Assembly (NCBI GenBank): GCA_036419695.1
Contig: CP143946.1
Coordinates: 890,001-954,000 of the forward strand
DNA: 64,000 nucleotides
Reading direction: 5' to 3'
From: [Clostridium] symbiosum
Lineage (GTDB): Bacteria; Bacillota; Clostridia; Lachnospirales; Lachnospiraceae
Part shown: in pieces, positions 17,617 to 26,529 of the stretch
Layout of the letters: each line of letters begins with the position of its first letter
Position numbering within the stretch: position 1 is the stretch's first letter
The notes under the pieces: model-generated
What the model was told of the DNA's origin: nothing
Seen by the model: only the letters and a program-made list of their open reading frames with translations
Databases searched by the model: none
Made by a program: the position numbers and the translations under genes

Positions 17617-18022
17617 TCAATACATAGACGCCTGTGAGTTAATCAAGGAGACAGAAAAGGAAATTCAGAGATTGAGGCAGCGACGCAAGGTGATTCTTCA
17701 GGATTCCGTCAAAGGCTCCATGCACGAGTTTCCCTATGCGGCCCAAAGCTTCCACATCGAGGGCTTGGCGTATACAACCGTGCAGACACCGAGCCTTTTG
17801 GACGACACCGAAGAATTATTGGAGGAACGAATAGCCGCCGCTGCGGAGATTAAGGTGCAGGTCGAGGCGTGGTTGAATACGGTTCCACAGCGGTTGCAGC
17901 GGATAATCCGGATGAAGATTTTTGAAGAAATGACTTGGGCACAAGTTGCAGTTCGGATGGGGAGGAAGGCAACACCAGATGGAATACGGAAGGAATTTGA
18001 AAATTTCTTGAAAGTATCGTAA
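17597..18022 (+). CDS. Sigma-like/ArpU-type late regulator
   Basis: 141 residues. An N-terminal coiled-coil is followed by a sigma-70 region-4-like helix-turn-helix at the C terminus (RLQRIIRMKIFEEMTWAQVA). Such DUF1492/ArpU/RinA-like proteins sit just upstream of terminase and activate the late operon. TTG at 17597 lies 8 nt after GGAGG; a GTG at 17588 is too close to that site. Confidence 0.75.
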   Translation: MEKEILNQYIDACELIKETEKEIQRLRQRRKVILQDSVKGSMHEFPYAAQSFHIEGLAYTTVQTPSLLDDTEELLEERIAAAAEIKVQVEAWLNTVPQRLQRIIRMKIFEEMTWAQVAVRMGRKATPDGIRKEFENFLKVS

Positions 18023-18118
18023 AATTTTCCGATTTTTCCGGTTTTTCCGTTTTCGGAATGCTATAGTGTATTATGAAGCCAAAGGCATTAAAGCCAGCGG
18101 CTCCCCCTCCATCAACAT

Positions 18119-18155
18119 AATCGGCCGCCAGTGTGTAACAGCCTGGTGGCCGATT
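18119..18155. other. Strong hairpin in the pre-terminase non-coding region
   Basis: AATCGGCC (18119-18126) pairs with GGCCGATT (18148-18155) and the stem can extend through GCCAG/CTGGT. There is no T run. The 18023-18519 interval has no protein gene; it holds this hairpin and a tRNA-like sequence, and may include the packaging site. Confidence 0.5.
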
Positions 18156-18330
18156 AGAAGCCGACGTTCTTACTGCTTTCTTCATGGCTTCACAAATCGG
18201 ATAGAAAGCAGCGTTTAGGTGACACGAAAGGGTCCTTGGTTGGTGTCATACCAGTTGGCTGCTGTGCGGCCCGAAAGATACCCGTCAGCCAGACACGCAG
18301 AGCTGGTGCATACCGGGGAAGACCCGGTAG

Positions 18331-18404
18331 TGGAACGTAGCTCAGATGGTAGAGCGGCAACCGGGTAAGGCCGCTGGTCACAGGTTCGAGTCCTGGCGTT
18401 CCGA
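18331..18404 (+). tRNA. tRNA-like sequence with abnormal anticodon arm
   Basis: Acceptor TGGAACG pairs with CGTTCCG, followed by TA, a D arm (GCTC...GAGC) and a T arm with TTCGAGT. The anticodon arm is one base too long, lacks the universal T33 and prefers GCGGC/GCCGC pairing with an 11-nt loop. No isotype can be assigned safely. It may be a phage tRNA pseudogene or tRNA mimic. Confidence 0.5.
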
Positions 18405-18519
18405 TTGGTATCTGGTTTATCCTCCTCCCCGACAACCAGATATGCGATGAGACATCCTAGCGATAGGGAGTCTTTCTCTTTTCTGAATTTCGATGTATAA
18501 TAGAGTAGGGGGTGGAAAT

Positions 18520-19170
18520 ATGGGAAAGAAGAGAGAAAATAGAGAGCAACAGTATAATTTTAATAGCGATGAAGAATTTTGGTTATATAAAAATGTTTGT
18601 GGATTAATAAAAGAAAAAGAAAAGAGAAAATTAAATGATGAACAGCAAAAAGTTAATACATATTTCAAGTGGAAAAATTATATCACAGGCAGATACAGTG
18701 TTTATGATAGAGAACATCTAGAATCATTTTATAGGTATCTAAAGTTCCGTAAGCGCTCAACACAGGGGATTAATAACTGGTGGAAAGGTTTTTCTATTCC
18801 ATTTTTTATCGCAATCGTAGCGGCGTTTTCATTAAATATTGTAAATGATACTGAAAAATTGTTTAGCATAATTGATACTGACCCTATACTCAAAATTATA
18901 AGTACAGAAGTGGAAATAAAAACAAAATGTATAGTTTTATTAGGTATTTTGATTGTGGGATTGGTGCTCATGATTCCGATTATTATTCTGATGGCAGGAC
19001 TTGGTGCTTTTATGTGGAGTACTTTGAAAGTATCAATAAGTACGGAACAAGAGGAGGCCTTTTATGAAGACTATATAGAAATTATACTTGGCCTCTTGGA
19101 AGAAAAATACACGAGAGAAAAAGGAGATGAGCCTGATGGCATTGACGCCAAAACAGAAAATATTTGCTGA
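18520..19170 (+). CDS. Two-span membrane protein, unknown
   Basis: 216 residues. A charged N-terminal 90 residues are followed by two hydrophobic spans (PFFIAIVAAFSLNIV and VLLGILIVGLVLMIPIIIL) and a cytoplasmic tail. It is richer in A+T than its neighbours and is inserted just before the terminase genes, so it may be a later-acquired cargo gene. The ATG at 18520 follows GGGGGTGG. Its end overlaps the terminase start. Confidence 0.65.
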   Translation: MGKKRENREQQYNFNSDEEFWLYKNVCGLIKEKEKRKLNDEQQKVNTYFKWKNYITGRYSVYDREHLESFYRYLKFRKRSTQGINNWWKGFSIPFFIAIVAAFSLNIVNDTEKLFSIIDTDPILKIISTEVEIKTKCIVLLGILIVGLVLMIPIIILMAGLGAFMWSTLKVSISTEQEEAFYEDYIEIILGLLEEKYTREKGDEPDGIDAKTENIC

Positions 19171-19678
19171 TGAATACCTTATTGACTTAAATGCCACCAG
19201 AGCTTACAAGATAGCATATCCAAAGGTCAAGAAGGATGAGTCAGCAAGGGTAAATGGAAGTAAATTACTAACAAATACTAACGTTGTGGTTTATATTGAT
19301 AAGCGAATGAAGGAGCGCGAGAAGCGTACCGAGATTACTCAAGACCGCGTACTGCAGGAGCTGGCCAAATTAGGGTTCTTCGACATCAGGAAGCTGTTTG
19401 ACGATAGTGGAAAACCGTTGGATATTACTGGTTTGGACAATGAAACAGCGGCATGTATTGCCGGCCTGGAAGTAATGGATGTTTATGAGGGGGCTGGAGA
19501 GGATAAAGAATTTGTTGGATATGTCAAGAAATATAAACTTTCCGATAAGCTTAAGGCTCTGGAGTTAATTGGCCGGCATCTGGGTATGTTCAAGGACAAG
19601 GTGGAGCTGTCCGGCGGCCTGGACACCGAGAAGACGAAACTGGATGACCTGCTGAAACAGATGCGAGGTGATGGATAG
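19136..19678 (+). CDS. terS: Terminase small subunit
   Basis: 180 residues, Terminase_2 type: LTPKQKIFADEYLIDLNATR is the N-terminal DNA-binding signature, followed by a central segment and an acidic C terminus. It recognises the packaging site and hands DNA to the large subunit. The ATG at 19136 is 9 nt from AAGGAG. Confidence 0.92.
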   Translation: MALTPKQKIFADEYLIDLNATRAYKIAYPKVKKDESARVNGSKLLTNTNVVVYIDKRMKEREKRTEITQDRVLQELAKLGFFDIRKLFDDSGKPLDITGLDNETAACIAGLEVMDVYEGAGEDKEFVGYVKKYKLSDKLKALELIGRHLGMFKDKVELSGGLDTEKTKLDDLLKQMRGDG

Positions 19679-21045
19679 TGAGTGATGAGCGCTTACTGCT
19701 GTCGGATAAGTACAAGGCATTCCTCCGCTGCGACGCGCCGGTAGAGTTCCTGGAGGGGACAACGGCGGCCGGTAAAACGACGGTGGGACTATTTAAGTTT
19801 ATGCTTAAAGTTGCCGAGTCACCGAAGAAGCTGCATATCCTAGCAGCGGACGACACCGGCGCCGCCGAGAAGAACATCATCAACAAGGACCTGGGGATTC
19901 TGGATGACTTCGGAGTTTTGGTAGAGTACAAAGGCAACGGTTCCGGCGAGTATAAGATGCCGCATATCCTTTTCCACGCATCCGGCGGAGACAAAATAAT
20001 CTTTGTCGTCGGCTACGGGAACAAGCGGAAATGGCGTGATGCTCTCGGCGGCCAGTATGGCTGCCTTTATATTGACGAGATAAATACAGCCGACATCGAC
20101 TTTGTGCGGGAGGCCGCAATGAGATGTGACTACCTGATGGCCACGCTCAATCCGGATGACCCGAATTTGCCGATATACAAAGAGTATATCAACTGTTCCA
20201 GGCCGCTTGATGAGTGGGCCGATGAGACACCGCAGGAAATTAAAGACGAATTAAAGGAAGAACCAAAACCCGGCTGGGTGCATTGGTTCTTTTCTTTTAC
20301 CCATAACCTGGGATTATCGACGGAGAAGCTGCAACAGATAATCCAGAACACGCCAGTAGGGACTAAGATTCACAAGAACAAGATTCTTGGTCTGCGCGGC
20401 AAGGCAACGGGACTTATCTTCCCGAACTTTGACCGAAAGAAACATGTGGTGACGGCGACCTGGGTGCGTCAGCAGGTTAAAGATGGGCAGATCAAGTTCA
20501 AAAAGTTTTCGGCCGGCCTGGACACATCGTACTCCAGCAAGTCACCTGATACGATTGCTATGATATTTCAGGGCATCACTGTTGACCGGCGGCTGATTGT
20601 GCTGAATGAGAAAGTATACAGCAATGCGGACCTGTCCACACCATTGGCTCCCAGCGACACGGCCGTGAAGTTCGTGGAGTTCTTGGAAAGAAACCGGAAG
20701 GAATGGGGGTTCGCGAAGGACGTATTCATCGACTGCGCGGACCAGGCAACCATAACAGAGCTGCGGAAGTATAAGCGGCTTCGCGGTTGCCTGTATAATT
20801 TCGTCGACAGCTACAAGAAGGTGGAAATTCTGGACCGCATTAAGTTGATGCTGGGTTGGATACAGCAGGGATGCTACCTGGTAGTAGATACCTGCGTGGA
20901 GCACCTGGGGGAGATTGACCGATATAGCTGGGATGAAGACAAGGAACGTCCCGAGGATCGGAATGACCATACAATTAATGCATCGCAGTATGGATGGATT
21001 CCATACAAGAAAATGATAGGATTTGAGGAGGAGGGAAATAAATGA
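19678..21045 (+). CDS. terL: Terminase large subunit
   Basis: 455 residues. The ATPase shows Walker A GTTAAGKTT (27-35) and Walker B CLYIDE (Asp133, Glu134). The C-terminal nuclease domain begins near Asp282 (AGLDTS) with further acidic residues (DCADQ). It powers packaging and cuts the concatemer. The GTG start overlaps the terS stop. Confidence 0.95.
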   Translation: MSDERLLLSDKYKAFLRCDAPVEFLEGTTAAGKTTVGLFKFMLKVAESPKKLHILAADDTGAAEKNIINKDLGILDDFGVLVEYKGNGSGEYKMPHILFHASGGDKIIFVVGYGNKRKWRDALGGQYGCLYIDEINTADIDFVREAAMRCDYLMATLNPDDPNLPIYKEYINCSRPLDEWADETPQEIKDELKEEPKPGWVHWFFSFTHNLGLSTEKLQQIIQNTPVGTKIHKNKILGLRGKATGLIFPNFDRKKHVVTATWVRQQVKDGQIKFKKFSAGLDTSYSSKSPDTIAMIFQGITVDRRLIVLNEKVYSNADLSTPLAPSDTAVKFVEFLERNRKEWGFAKDVFIDCADQATITELRKYKRLRGCLYNFVDSYKKVEILDRIKLMLGWIQQGCYLVVDTCVEHLGEIDRYSWDEDKERPEDRNDHTINASQYGWIPYKKMIGFEEEGNK

Positions 21046-21242
21046 CAAGATTTGAGGCTCTTAGAGCAGTCAACGGAGTAAGCGAATACTCCGCGTTGAT
21101 ATTTGACATCCTGCGTGATAAGAAAAGTCCGGACGACATGACAGAGTTTTTATCAGAAGAATTAACAGAGAAACAGCTACAGACAATTAGGTCTATAGCT
21201 GAATCCGGCAATTATCCATTATCTTTAGATGGATTGCAATAG
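21042..21242 (+). CDS. Small hypothetical protein
   Basis: 66 residues starting MTRFEALRAVNGVSEYSALI, resembling small proteins that follow terL in Clostridia phages. It overlaps the terL stop and its 3' end overlaps a convergent minus-strand gene. Confidence 0.65.
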   Translation: MTRFEALRAVNGVSEYSALIFDILRDKKSPDDMTEFLSEELTEKQLQTIRSIAESGNYPLSLDGLQ

Positions 21243-21442
21243 TAGCAACCGTTTGCGCCATTGATAGACAAAAAGGCTGCTCTTAATGCAGCATCTTCAT
21301 AGCTGACACAGTTCAATACATTTTGATGGTTAATTTCATCAATTTGACATTGGGGTGTTTCGTTATCCAGGTCATGTATCTCGCCGGTGGCTTTATTTAA
21401 TACATAACGGTTGCCATTAAAAGGGGAATTATATCTTCGCAT
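21212..21442 (-). CDS. Minus-strand small protein inside the head module
   Basis: 76 residues (MRRYNSPFNGNRYVLNKATG, later CQIDEI and CYYC). A good site, AAAGGAG, precedes its ATG, and the frame fits the gap between terL and portal exactly. Being opposite to the late operon, it is a candidate moron gene with its own promoter, possibly lysogen-expressed. No known domain. Confidence 0.65.
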   Translation of the reverse strand: MRRYNSPFNGNRYVLNKATGEIHDLDNETPQCQIDEINHQNVLNCVSYEDAALRAAFLSINGANGCYYCNPSKDNG

Positions 21443-21535
21443 GCAGGTAAGCTCCTTTCTTCTGTATTTGGTGCTGGCACACCTATACTAAGATTATAGG
21501 AGTTTTACCAGAAAATAACAATAGGAGGCGTAGAA

Positions 21536-23125
21536 GTGAGGTGGCTGACAACATTGAATGAGAATATCAAAAGAGGGGTACGCAGCTGGCTGAATGTGGT
21601 GCCGGCGAGTGGGAACAACATCCAGATTAACGAGGTCATGGACTTCGAGCTGAGCGCCATCCGAAACCGTATCTGGTATCGCGGCGACAGCAGCGAGCTG
21701 GAGCAGATGTATCAGCAAAACCCAGAGTGGGCGGATAAATATAAGTTCTGGGCCAGTAAGTGCACACCGGGTATGGAGATACGCAAGATCCACACTGGAC
21801 TCCCTGGGCTCGTCATCCGGATCCTGACGGCGATTGTACTTGCCGACATGAACGACTTTGACTTCGAGAGTCCGGCTCAGGAACAGCTCTGGAAGGAGAT
21901 TGAGAAGGAGAACAAGTTCCGCAAGGCACTAGAGAAGAGCCTGAAAGAGGTGCTATATATCGGTGATGGCGCATACAAGGTGACAATTGATACAGCCCTG
22001 AGCCAGTACCCGATCTTGGAGTGGTATCCGGGCGAACGAATTGAGATAGTAAAGGAACGAGGGCGCCTGAAGGAGGTGGTGTTCAAGACGCCTTACAATG
22101 TCCGGAGCCAGCAGTATATCCTGTATGAGCACTATGGCTATGGGTATATCCGAAACGAGTTGTATAAGGGCGACACGCAAGTGGATATGGGTACTATCGA
22201 GGCCACCAACGGGATTAAGGATACAGTCTTTGATAAGACAACCATCCTGGCCGTCCCCCTGCAAGTGTACGAGTCTACGAAGTATGAGGGCCGCGGAGGC
22301 TCTATTTTTGATGGCAAACTGGACAGTTTTGACGCCTTCGACGAATCCTGGTCCCAGTGGATGGATGCGCTGCGGGCTGGCAGGGCAAAAACCTATATAC
22401 CCGAGTGTTTGGTACCGCATGACCCAGAGACAGGACAGATTTTAAAGCCGAATCCGTTTGACTGCAGATACTTTGCTTCAGACAACGATATGTCGGAGAA
22501 GGCTGAAAATAAGGTCAACACAGACCAGCCGTCCATCCCGCATGATAGCTATCTGGCATCCTATTGTACAGCACTGGACCTTTGCCTGCAAGGGGTTATC
22601 AGTCCAAGCACGTTGGGAATCGACGTCAAGAAGTTGGACAACGCCGAGGCCCAGCGAGAGAAGGAGAAGGCAACCTTGTACACCAGGAATGCAATTATCG
22701 AGGCGCTGCAGGAGACGCTGCCGGACGTAGTGGCCGCCTGCATTAACGCTTATCATATACTGCTTAATCAGCCAATCGAGGAGGTTGAGGTGGAGATACC
22801 CTTTGGAGAGTATGCTAATCCATCTTTTGAGAGCCAGGTGGAGACACTCAGCAAGGCCCGGCCAGGCGCCAGCATCATGAGCATTGAGGCGCAGGTGGAA
22901 GAGATGTGGGGAGATAGCAAGGACGAGGCGTGGAAGGCAGAAGAAGTGAAACGACTGAAGGCAGAGCAGGGGATTGTAGAGGTGGACGAACCTGGGGTGA
23001 ATCTTGTCGCTGGTGGATTCCAGCTTAATACGGAGGGAGGAAAGACAGATGAGGGTCAAGGTAATGAACCACCTGTACCAGATGAGCCAGAAGGAGTACC
23101 AGGGGCTGCTGGAAACAGCAAGTGA
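21536..23125 (+). CDS. Portal protein
   Basis: 529 residues of the SPP1 gp6-like portal type (IRNRIWYRGDSSELEQMY near the N terminus; DVKKLDNAEAQREKEKAT in the crown-proximal part). Twelve copies would form the DNA entry vertex. GTG at 21536 follows AGGAGG. Confidence 0.88.
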   Translation: MRWLTTLNENIKRGVRSWLNVVPASGNNIQINEVMDFELSAIRNRIWYRGDSSELEQMYQQNPEWADKYKFWASKCTPGMEIRKIHTGLPGLVIRILTAIVLADMNDFDFESPAQEQLWKEIEKENKFRKALEKSLKEVLYIGDGAYKVTIDTALSQYPILEWYPGERIEIVKERGRLKEVVFKTPYNVRSQQYILYEHYGYGYIRNELYKGDTQVDMGTIEATNGIKDTVFDKTTILAVPLQVYESTKYEGRGGSIFDGKLDSFDAFDESWSQWMDALRAGRAKTYIPECLVPHDPETGQILKPNPFDCRYFASDNDMSEKAENKVNTDQPSIPHDSYLASYCTALDLCLQGVISPSTLGIDVKKLDNAEAQREKEKATLYTRNAIIEALQETLPDVVAACINAYHILLNQPIEEVEVEIPFGEYANPSFESQVETLSKARPGASIMSIEAQVEEMWGDSKDEAWKAEEVKRLKAEQGIVEVDEPGVNLVAGGFQLNTEGGKTDEGQGNEPPVPDEPEGVPGAAGNSK

Positions 23126-23270
23126 GCAGGTACCGTTCGGAGTCTACGCCGTTGAGAAACCGGAATATGCAGAACTTCGGTGTGACCATTGCAAAAGTAT
23201 TACACAGCTCAAGCGGCTGACGCAGCAGTTTAAAACTCAGGGATTTAAAGTACACAGCAATGGGAGGTGA
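23049..23270 (+). CDS. Small hypothetical protein overlapping portal
   Basis: 73 residues from ATG 23049 behind GGAGGAAAG, with CDHC at about 47-50. It overlaps the portal 3' end by 77 nt. Unknown. Confidence 0.55.
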   Translation: MRVKVMNHLYQMSQKEYQGLLETASEQVPFGVYAVEKPEYAELRCDHCKSITQLKRLTQQFKTQGFKVHSNGR

Positions 23271-23275
23271 AAAAC

Positions 23276-23464
23276 GTGGAATTGCCATACAAATTTGAAC
23301 TTGCAGGATATTGTGAAGGCTGTCCTTATTTCTGGGAAGAACTGGACAGCATCGATGTAACGAAACTGGGTGACGGTGAACAGAAGATGTTCCATACAAT
23401 ACGATGCCACAATAGAGAAGCCTGCGCAAGAGTAGCAAAGATCGTGAATCAGGTGATTGAATGA
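23276..23464 (+). CDS. Small Cys-containing hypothetical protein
   Basis: 62 residues (VELPYKFELAGYCEGCPYF...). GTG 23276 has GGGAGG 8 nt upstream; GTG 23267 is too close to it. CEGCP and CHNREAC suggest metal binding. Confidence 0.6.
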   Translation: MELPYKFELAGYCEGCPYFWEELDSIDVTKLGDGEQKMFHTIRCHNREACARVAKIVNQVIE

Positions 23465-25128
23465 CGGAATATGATATCGGTGCCGCTTTCCAAGCAATTG
23501 AAAACGAGTTGATTGCGTCCATGATCCGCAACATGAACCGGCATCGAGCCGAGGAGACGAAGGAAGGAATTCAGTGGAGCATGTGGCAGGCAGTGCAATT
23601 AAAAGCTCTGGAAAAGTATAGGCAAAAGAACCAGAAGAAGTACCAGAAGCAATTTGCGGCGATGAATCAGCAGATGGGCGAGCTTATCTGGCAGGCTAGA
23701 CAAACTGGAAATATGCGGCAGGAGATCCGGATTCTCCAGGCTATAAAAAAAGGGTTCAAGGTACATGGCCGGAATAAGACGCCGGCCCATCAGGCTATGA
23801 CGGCAGAATTCTTCCGACTCAACGACCGCAAGCTAGAGGCGCTGATTCAGGCGACTACCCACGACATGGAGCGGGCTGAAACTGCGATCCTCCGGATGGC
23901 AGACGACCAGTATCGGAAAGCCATTTTTAACGCCCAGGTGTATGCCAATTCAGGAGCCGGTACCTATGAAAAAGCTGTAGATATGGCGACTAAGGACATG
24001 TTGTCCCGTGGCCTTACCTGTATCGAATATGCCAACGGTGCGCGCCATACTCTGGCAGATTATGCTGATATGGCGATCAGGACTGCCAGTAAACGAGCGT
24101 ATCTGCAAGGAGAGGGAGAGAAGCGGCAGGAATGGGGGATCACTACGGTGATTGTCAATAAACGCGGGAATCCTTGCCCGAAATGTCTTCCTTTTGTTGA
24201 TAAGGTGTTGATTGATGATGTATGGAGTGGTGGAAAGCAGTCAGATGGTCCATACCCTCTGATGAGCACGGCCATTGCCGCAGGGCTGTACCATCCACGA
24301 TGTAAAGACGGCCATACAACTTACTTCCCTGGCATTTCCACAGCGGATGACACGTGGACCAGGGAGGAACTGGAGGCAGTCGAGCGGGTCAACAAGAAAG
24401 AAGCAGAACGGAATTATGCAAAGAGGCAGGTTGAGAAATTTGGGAGGCTGGCCAAGTATTCGCTGGACTCAGAAAACAAGGCAGCCTATCAGATAAAAGT
24501 CGGCGAATGGGAGGATAAAGCTGAGCCTGATACAGCGGAAGTAGATATTCTCAGTGCCCATAAACAGTTTGCTGAAAGATTAAGAAATGATGATAATCCG
24601 AGCCGGCATAAGGCAATGATGGCTTTGTACACAGAAATGACCGAGATGTCGGAGGACGTAGAGCTGTCGGCGCCATTTGCTTATATCCCGGATGATGATA
24701 TCATTATGTACAATCCCAGGGCGCCGCATATTAGTGATTATGATCTGGACTATGTATTTGTTCACGAAACATCCCATCGTATGGATGTACTCGAGTACCA
24801 CAGCTGGGAAAACGAAAGGTTTCATCAGGCCATTGAAGCATGCCAGAAAAAAGTATATGATAATAGGGAGCAGATCATAAAATGGTTTGAGCCGGGTGGA
24901 AAATATGAAAATGCCTTTGCAGTTTCTGATATTGTCAGTGCCCTAACGGATGGAGAAATTGCGGGATTAGTAGGACATGGCAAGGAATACTGGTCAATTC
25001 CGGGATTTAAGGAGTTGGAGTTATTTGCCAATATCAGTGCAGGAGATGTTCTCGACTTACCAGAAAAAGAAGAGTTTAAGAGTTTGTTTAAGGAATTATT
25101 TGATGCGTATGAGGAGATGGTTAAATGA
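23461..25128 (+). CDS. Minor head protein fused to a C-terminal HExxH domain
   Basis: 555 residues. Residues 1 to about 310 match the Phage_min_cap2/gp7-like minor head family (GNPCPKCLPFVDKVLIDDVW, YHPRCKDGH). After a charged linker, a separate C-terminal domain carries FVHETSH (His435, Glu436, His439), the zinc-metallopeptidase motif. Such fused effector domains on minor head proteins are thought to be injected with phage DNA. The target is unknown. It overlaps the next small gene by 4 nt. Confidence 0.82.
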   Translation: MTEYDIGAAFQAIENELIASMIRNMNRHRAEETKEGIQWSMWQAVQLKALEKYRQKNQKKYQKQFAAMNQQMGELIWQARQTGNMRQEIRILQAIKKGFKVHGRNKTPAHQAMTAEFFRLNDRKLEALIQATTHDMERAETAILRMADDQYRKAIFNAQVYANSGAGTYEKAVDMATKDMLSRGLTCIEYANGARHTLADYADMAIRTASKRAYLQGEGEKRQEWGITTVIVNKRGNPCPKCLPFVDKVLIDDVWSGGKQSDGPYPLMSTAIAAGLYHPRCKDGHTTYFPGISTADDTWTREELEAVERVNKKEAERNYAKRQVEKFGRLAKYSLDSENKAAYQIKVGEWEDKAEPDTAEVDILSAHKQFAERLRNDDNPSRHKAMMALYTEMTEMSEDVELSAPFAYIPDDDIIMYNPRAPHISDYDLDYVFVHETSHRMDVLEYHSWENERFHQAIEACQKKVYDNREQIIKWFEPGGKYENAFAVSDIVSALTDGEIAGLVGHGKEYWSIPGFKELELFANISAGDVLDLPEKEEFKSLFKELFDAYEEMVK

Positions 25129-25343
25129 AAATAATGGAACGCTTAAAGGCCGATAAGGAAATACAGGAATTAAAAAAACAGCTCCATGAATTGACTGGAC
25201 AGTCTCTGGGGTTTAATTATGACTGTTATATGAGTATTGACGAATACAAAGATCATTTGCGAGAATGTGTAAAAGAAGGAAAAATAATTATTCGCCCTAA
25301 AGATGAACGGGCAATGCATCGATTTGACTCAATATTGAAATAG
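25125..25343 (+). CDS. Small protein coupled to the HExxH minor head gene
   Basis: 72 residues (KADKEIQELKKQLHELTGQS...), charged and helical. ATGA overlap with the minor head gene suggests linked function, perhaps an inhibitor or immunity partner for its C-terminal protease-like domain. That is inference from position only. Confidence 0.6.
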   Translation: MKIMERLKADKEIQELKKQLHELTGQSLGFNYDCYMSIDEYKDHLRECVKEGKIIIRPKDERAMHRFDSILK

Positions 25344-25345
25344 TT

Positions 25346-25379
25346 ATACCACCAGTCGATAAAGGCCGGTGGTATTTTT
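25346..25379 (+). terminator. Rho-independent terminator inside the head module
   Basis: ATACCACC (25346-25353) pairs with GGTGGTAT (25368-25375), followed by a T run. It may attenuate late transcription before the scaffold and capsid genes. Confidence 0.7.
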
Positions 25380-25419
25380 GTATTATTGTTGCGATGTAAC
25401 AGCAGAAGGAGAGGAAAAA

Positions 25420-25716
25420 ATGAAAAAATTATTCATTTCACAGCCCATGAATGGCAAAAATGATGAGGAAATTTTGAGAGAACGGAAAAAGGCGATTAAA
25501 GCGGCGGAAATTTATCTGGATGAGCCAGTAGATGTGATAGATTCGTTTTTCCAGAATGCTCCCGCAGATGCCAGACCGCTTTGGTTCTTGGGTAAATCAT
25601 TGGAGCTGTTGTCTACAGCAGATGTAGTGTATTTTGCATCAGACTGGGAGAATGCCAGAGGATGTAAGATTGAACACATGTGTGCTGTAGAATATGGAAT
25701 AGACCTAATCGAGTAG
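25420..25716 (+). CDS. DUF4406-like (nucleoside deoxyribosyltransferase-like) protein
   Basis: 98 residues. KLFISQPMNGKNDEEIL and the later LSTADVVYFASDWENARGCK match the DUF4406/nucleoside 2-deoxyribosyltransferase-like fold. The ATG at 25420 follows AAGGAGAGG. Likely acts on nucleotides; it is an insertion in the structural operon. Confidence 0.75.
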   Translation: MKKLFISQPMNGKNDEEILRERKKAIKAAEIYLDEPVDVIDSFFQNAPADARPLWFLGKSLELLSTADVVYFASDWENARGCKIEHMCAVEYGIDLIE

Positions 25717-25876
25717 GAGGTGATCCGATTATCTCCCTTTGAGGCGCAGGGTGATGCGTCTTATTTTTATGTGCCAAAACGCGACACGGCCTAAAAAGGT
25801 GCGCGGCCGGTGACACCGATGACAATGGATAGCAATACAGAGCGACACTCTTAAAATGGAAAGGAGCAGGAAAGTA

Positions 25877-26509
25877 ATGAGAAAGAAATTTCCAATGAAT
25901 TTACAGTTATTTGCTCACCCTGGAACCGCAGGAGCAGAACCGCCTGCAGGCGAGCTGGGACAGCAAACACCGCCAGCCGCAGGGCAACAGGCACAGACTG
26001 GACAGTCCCCAGCGATTGACTATAGCAAAATTCAGCAGATGCTGGAAGGCACCTTGGCAGCCAAAGAGGACACGGCCTTGAAAGCCTACTTTAAGCAGCA
26101 GGGACTCAGCCAGGAAGAGGCAGAACAGGCAATGACAGCGTTCAAGCAGCAGAAGGCGGCCCAGCAGCCAGATGTCGGCGCCTTGCAGACACAGCTGGCA
26201 CAGGCACAGGCCGCGGCCCAGAAAGCGATGATTGACAATGCAGCCACGATGACGGCCATCAGCTTAGGGCTGGATGCAAAAACAATCCCGTATATCCTTA
26301 AGATGGCGGATTTAAGCCAGGTGATGGGACAGGACGGGAAAATTAACGAAGAGACGCTGAAGACTGCCCTGAACAAGGTGCTGGAGGATGTGCCAGCACT
26401 GAAGCCTCAGCCGGGGCAGGCCACCGGATTTGTTCAGGTGGGGGCATCTGGTGGGACAGGACAGCAACAGACAACAGATGACGCCCTGAAAAAGGCGTTC
26501 GGACTTTAA
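25877..26509 (+). CDS. Capsid scaffold protein
   Basis: 210 residues. The N terminus MRKKFPMNLQLFAHP is typical of Firmicute phage scaffolds. The middle is Ala/Gln-rich helix and the C terminus (DDALKKAFGL) is the usual capsid-binding end. The ATG at 25877 follows AAGGAG. Confidence 0.85.
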   Translation: MRKKFPMNLQLFAHPGTAGAEPPAGELGQQTPPAAGQQAQTGQSPAIDYSKIQQMLEGTLAAKEDTALKAYFKQQGLSQEEAEQAMTAFKQQKAAQQPDVGALQTQLAQAQAAAQKAMIDNAATMTAISLGLDAKTIPYILKMADLSQVMGQDGKINEETLKTALNKVLEDVPALKPQPGQATGFVQVGASGGTGQQQTTDDALKKAFGL

Positions 26510-26529
26510 AGAAAGAGAGGATTTAATAC

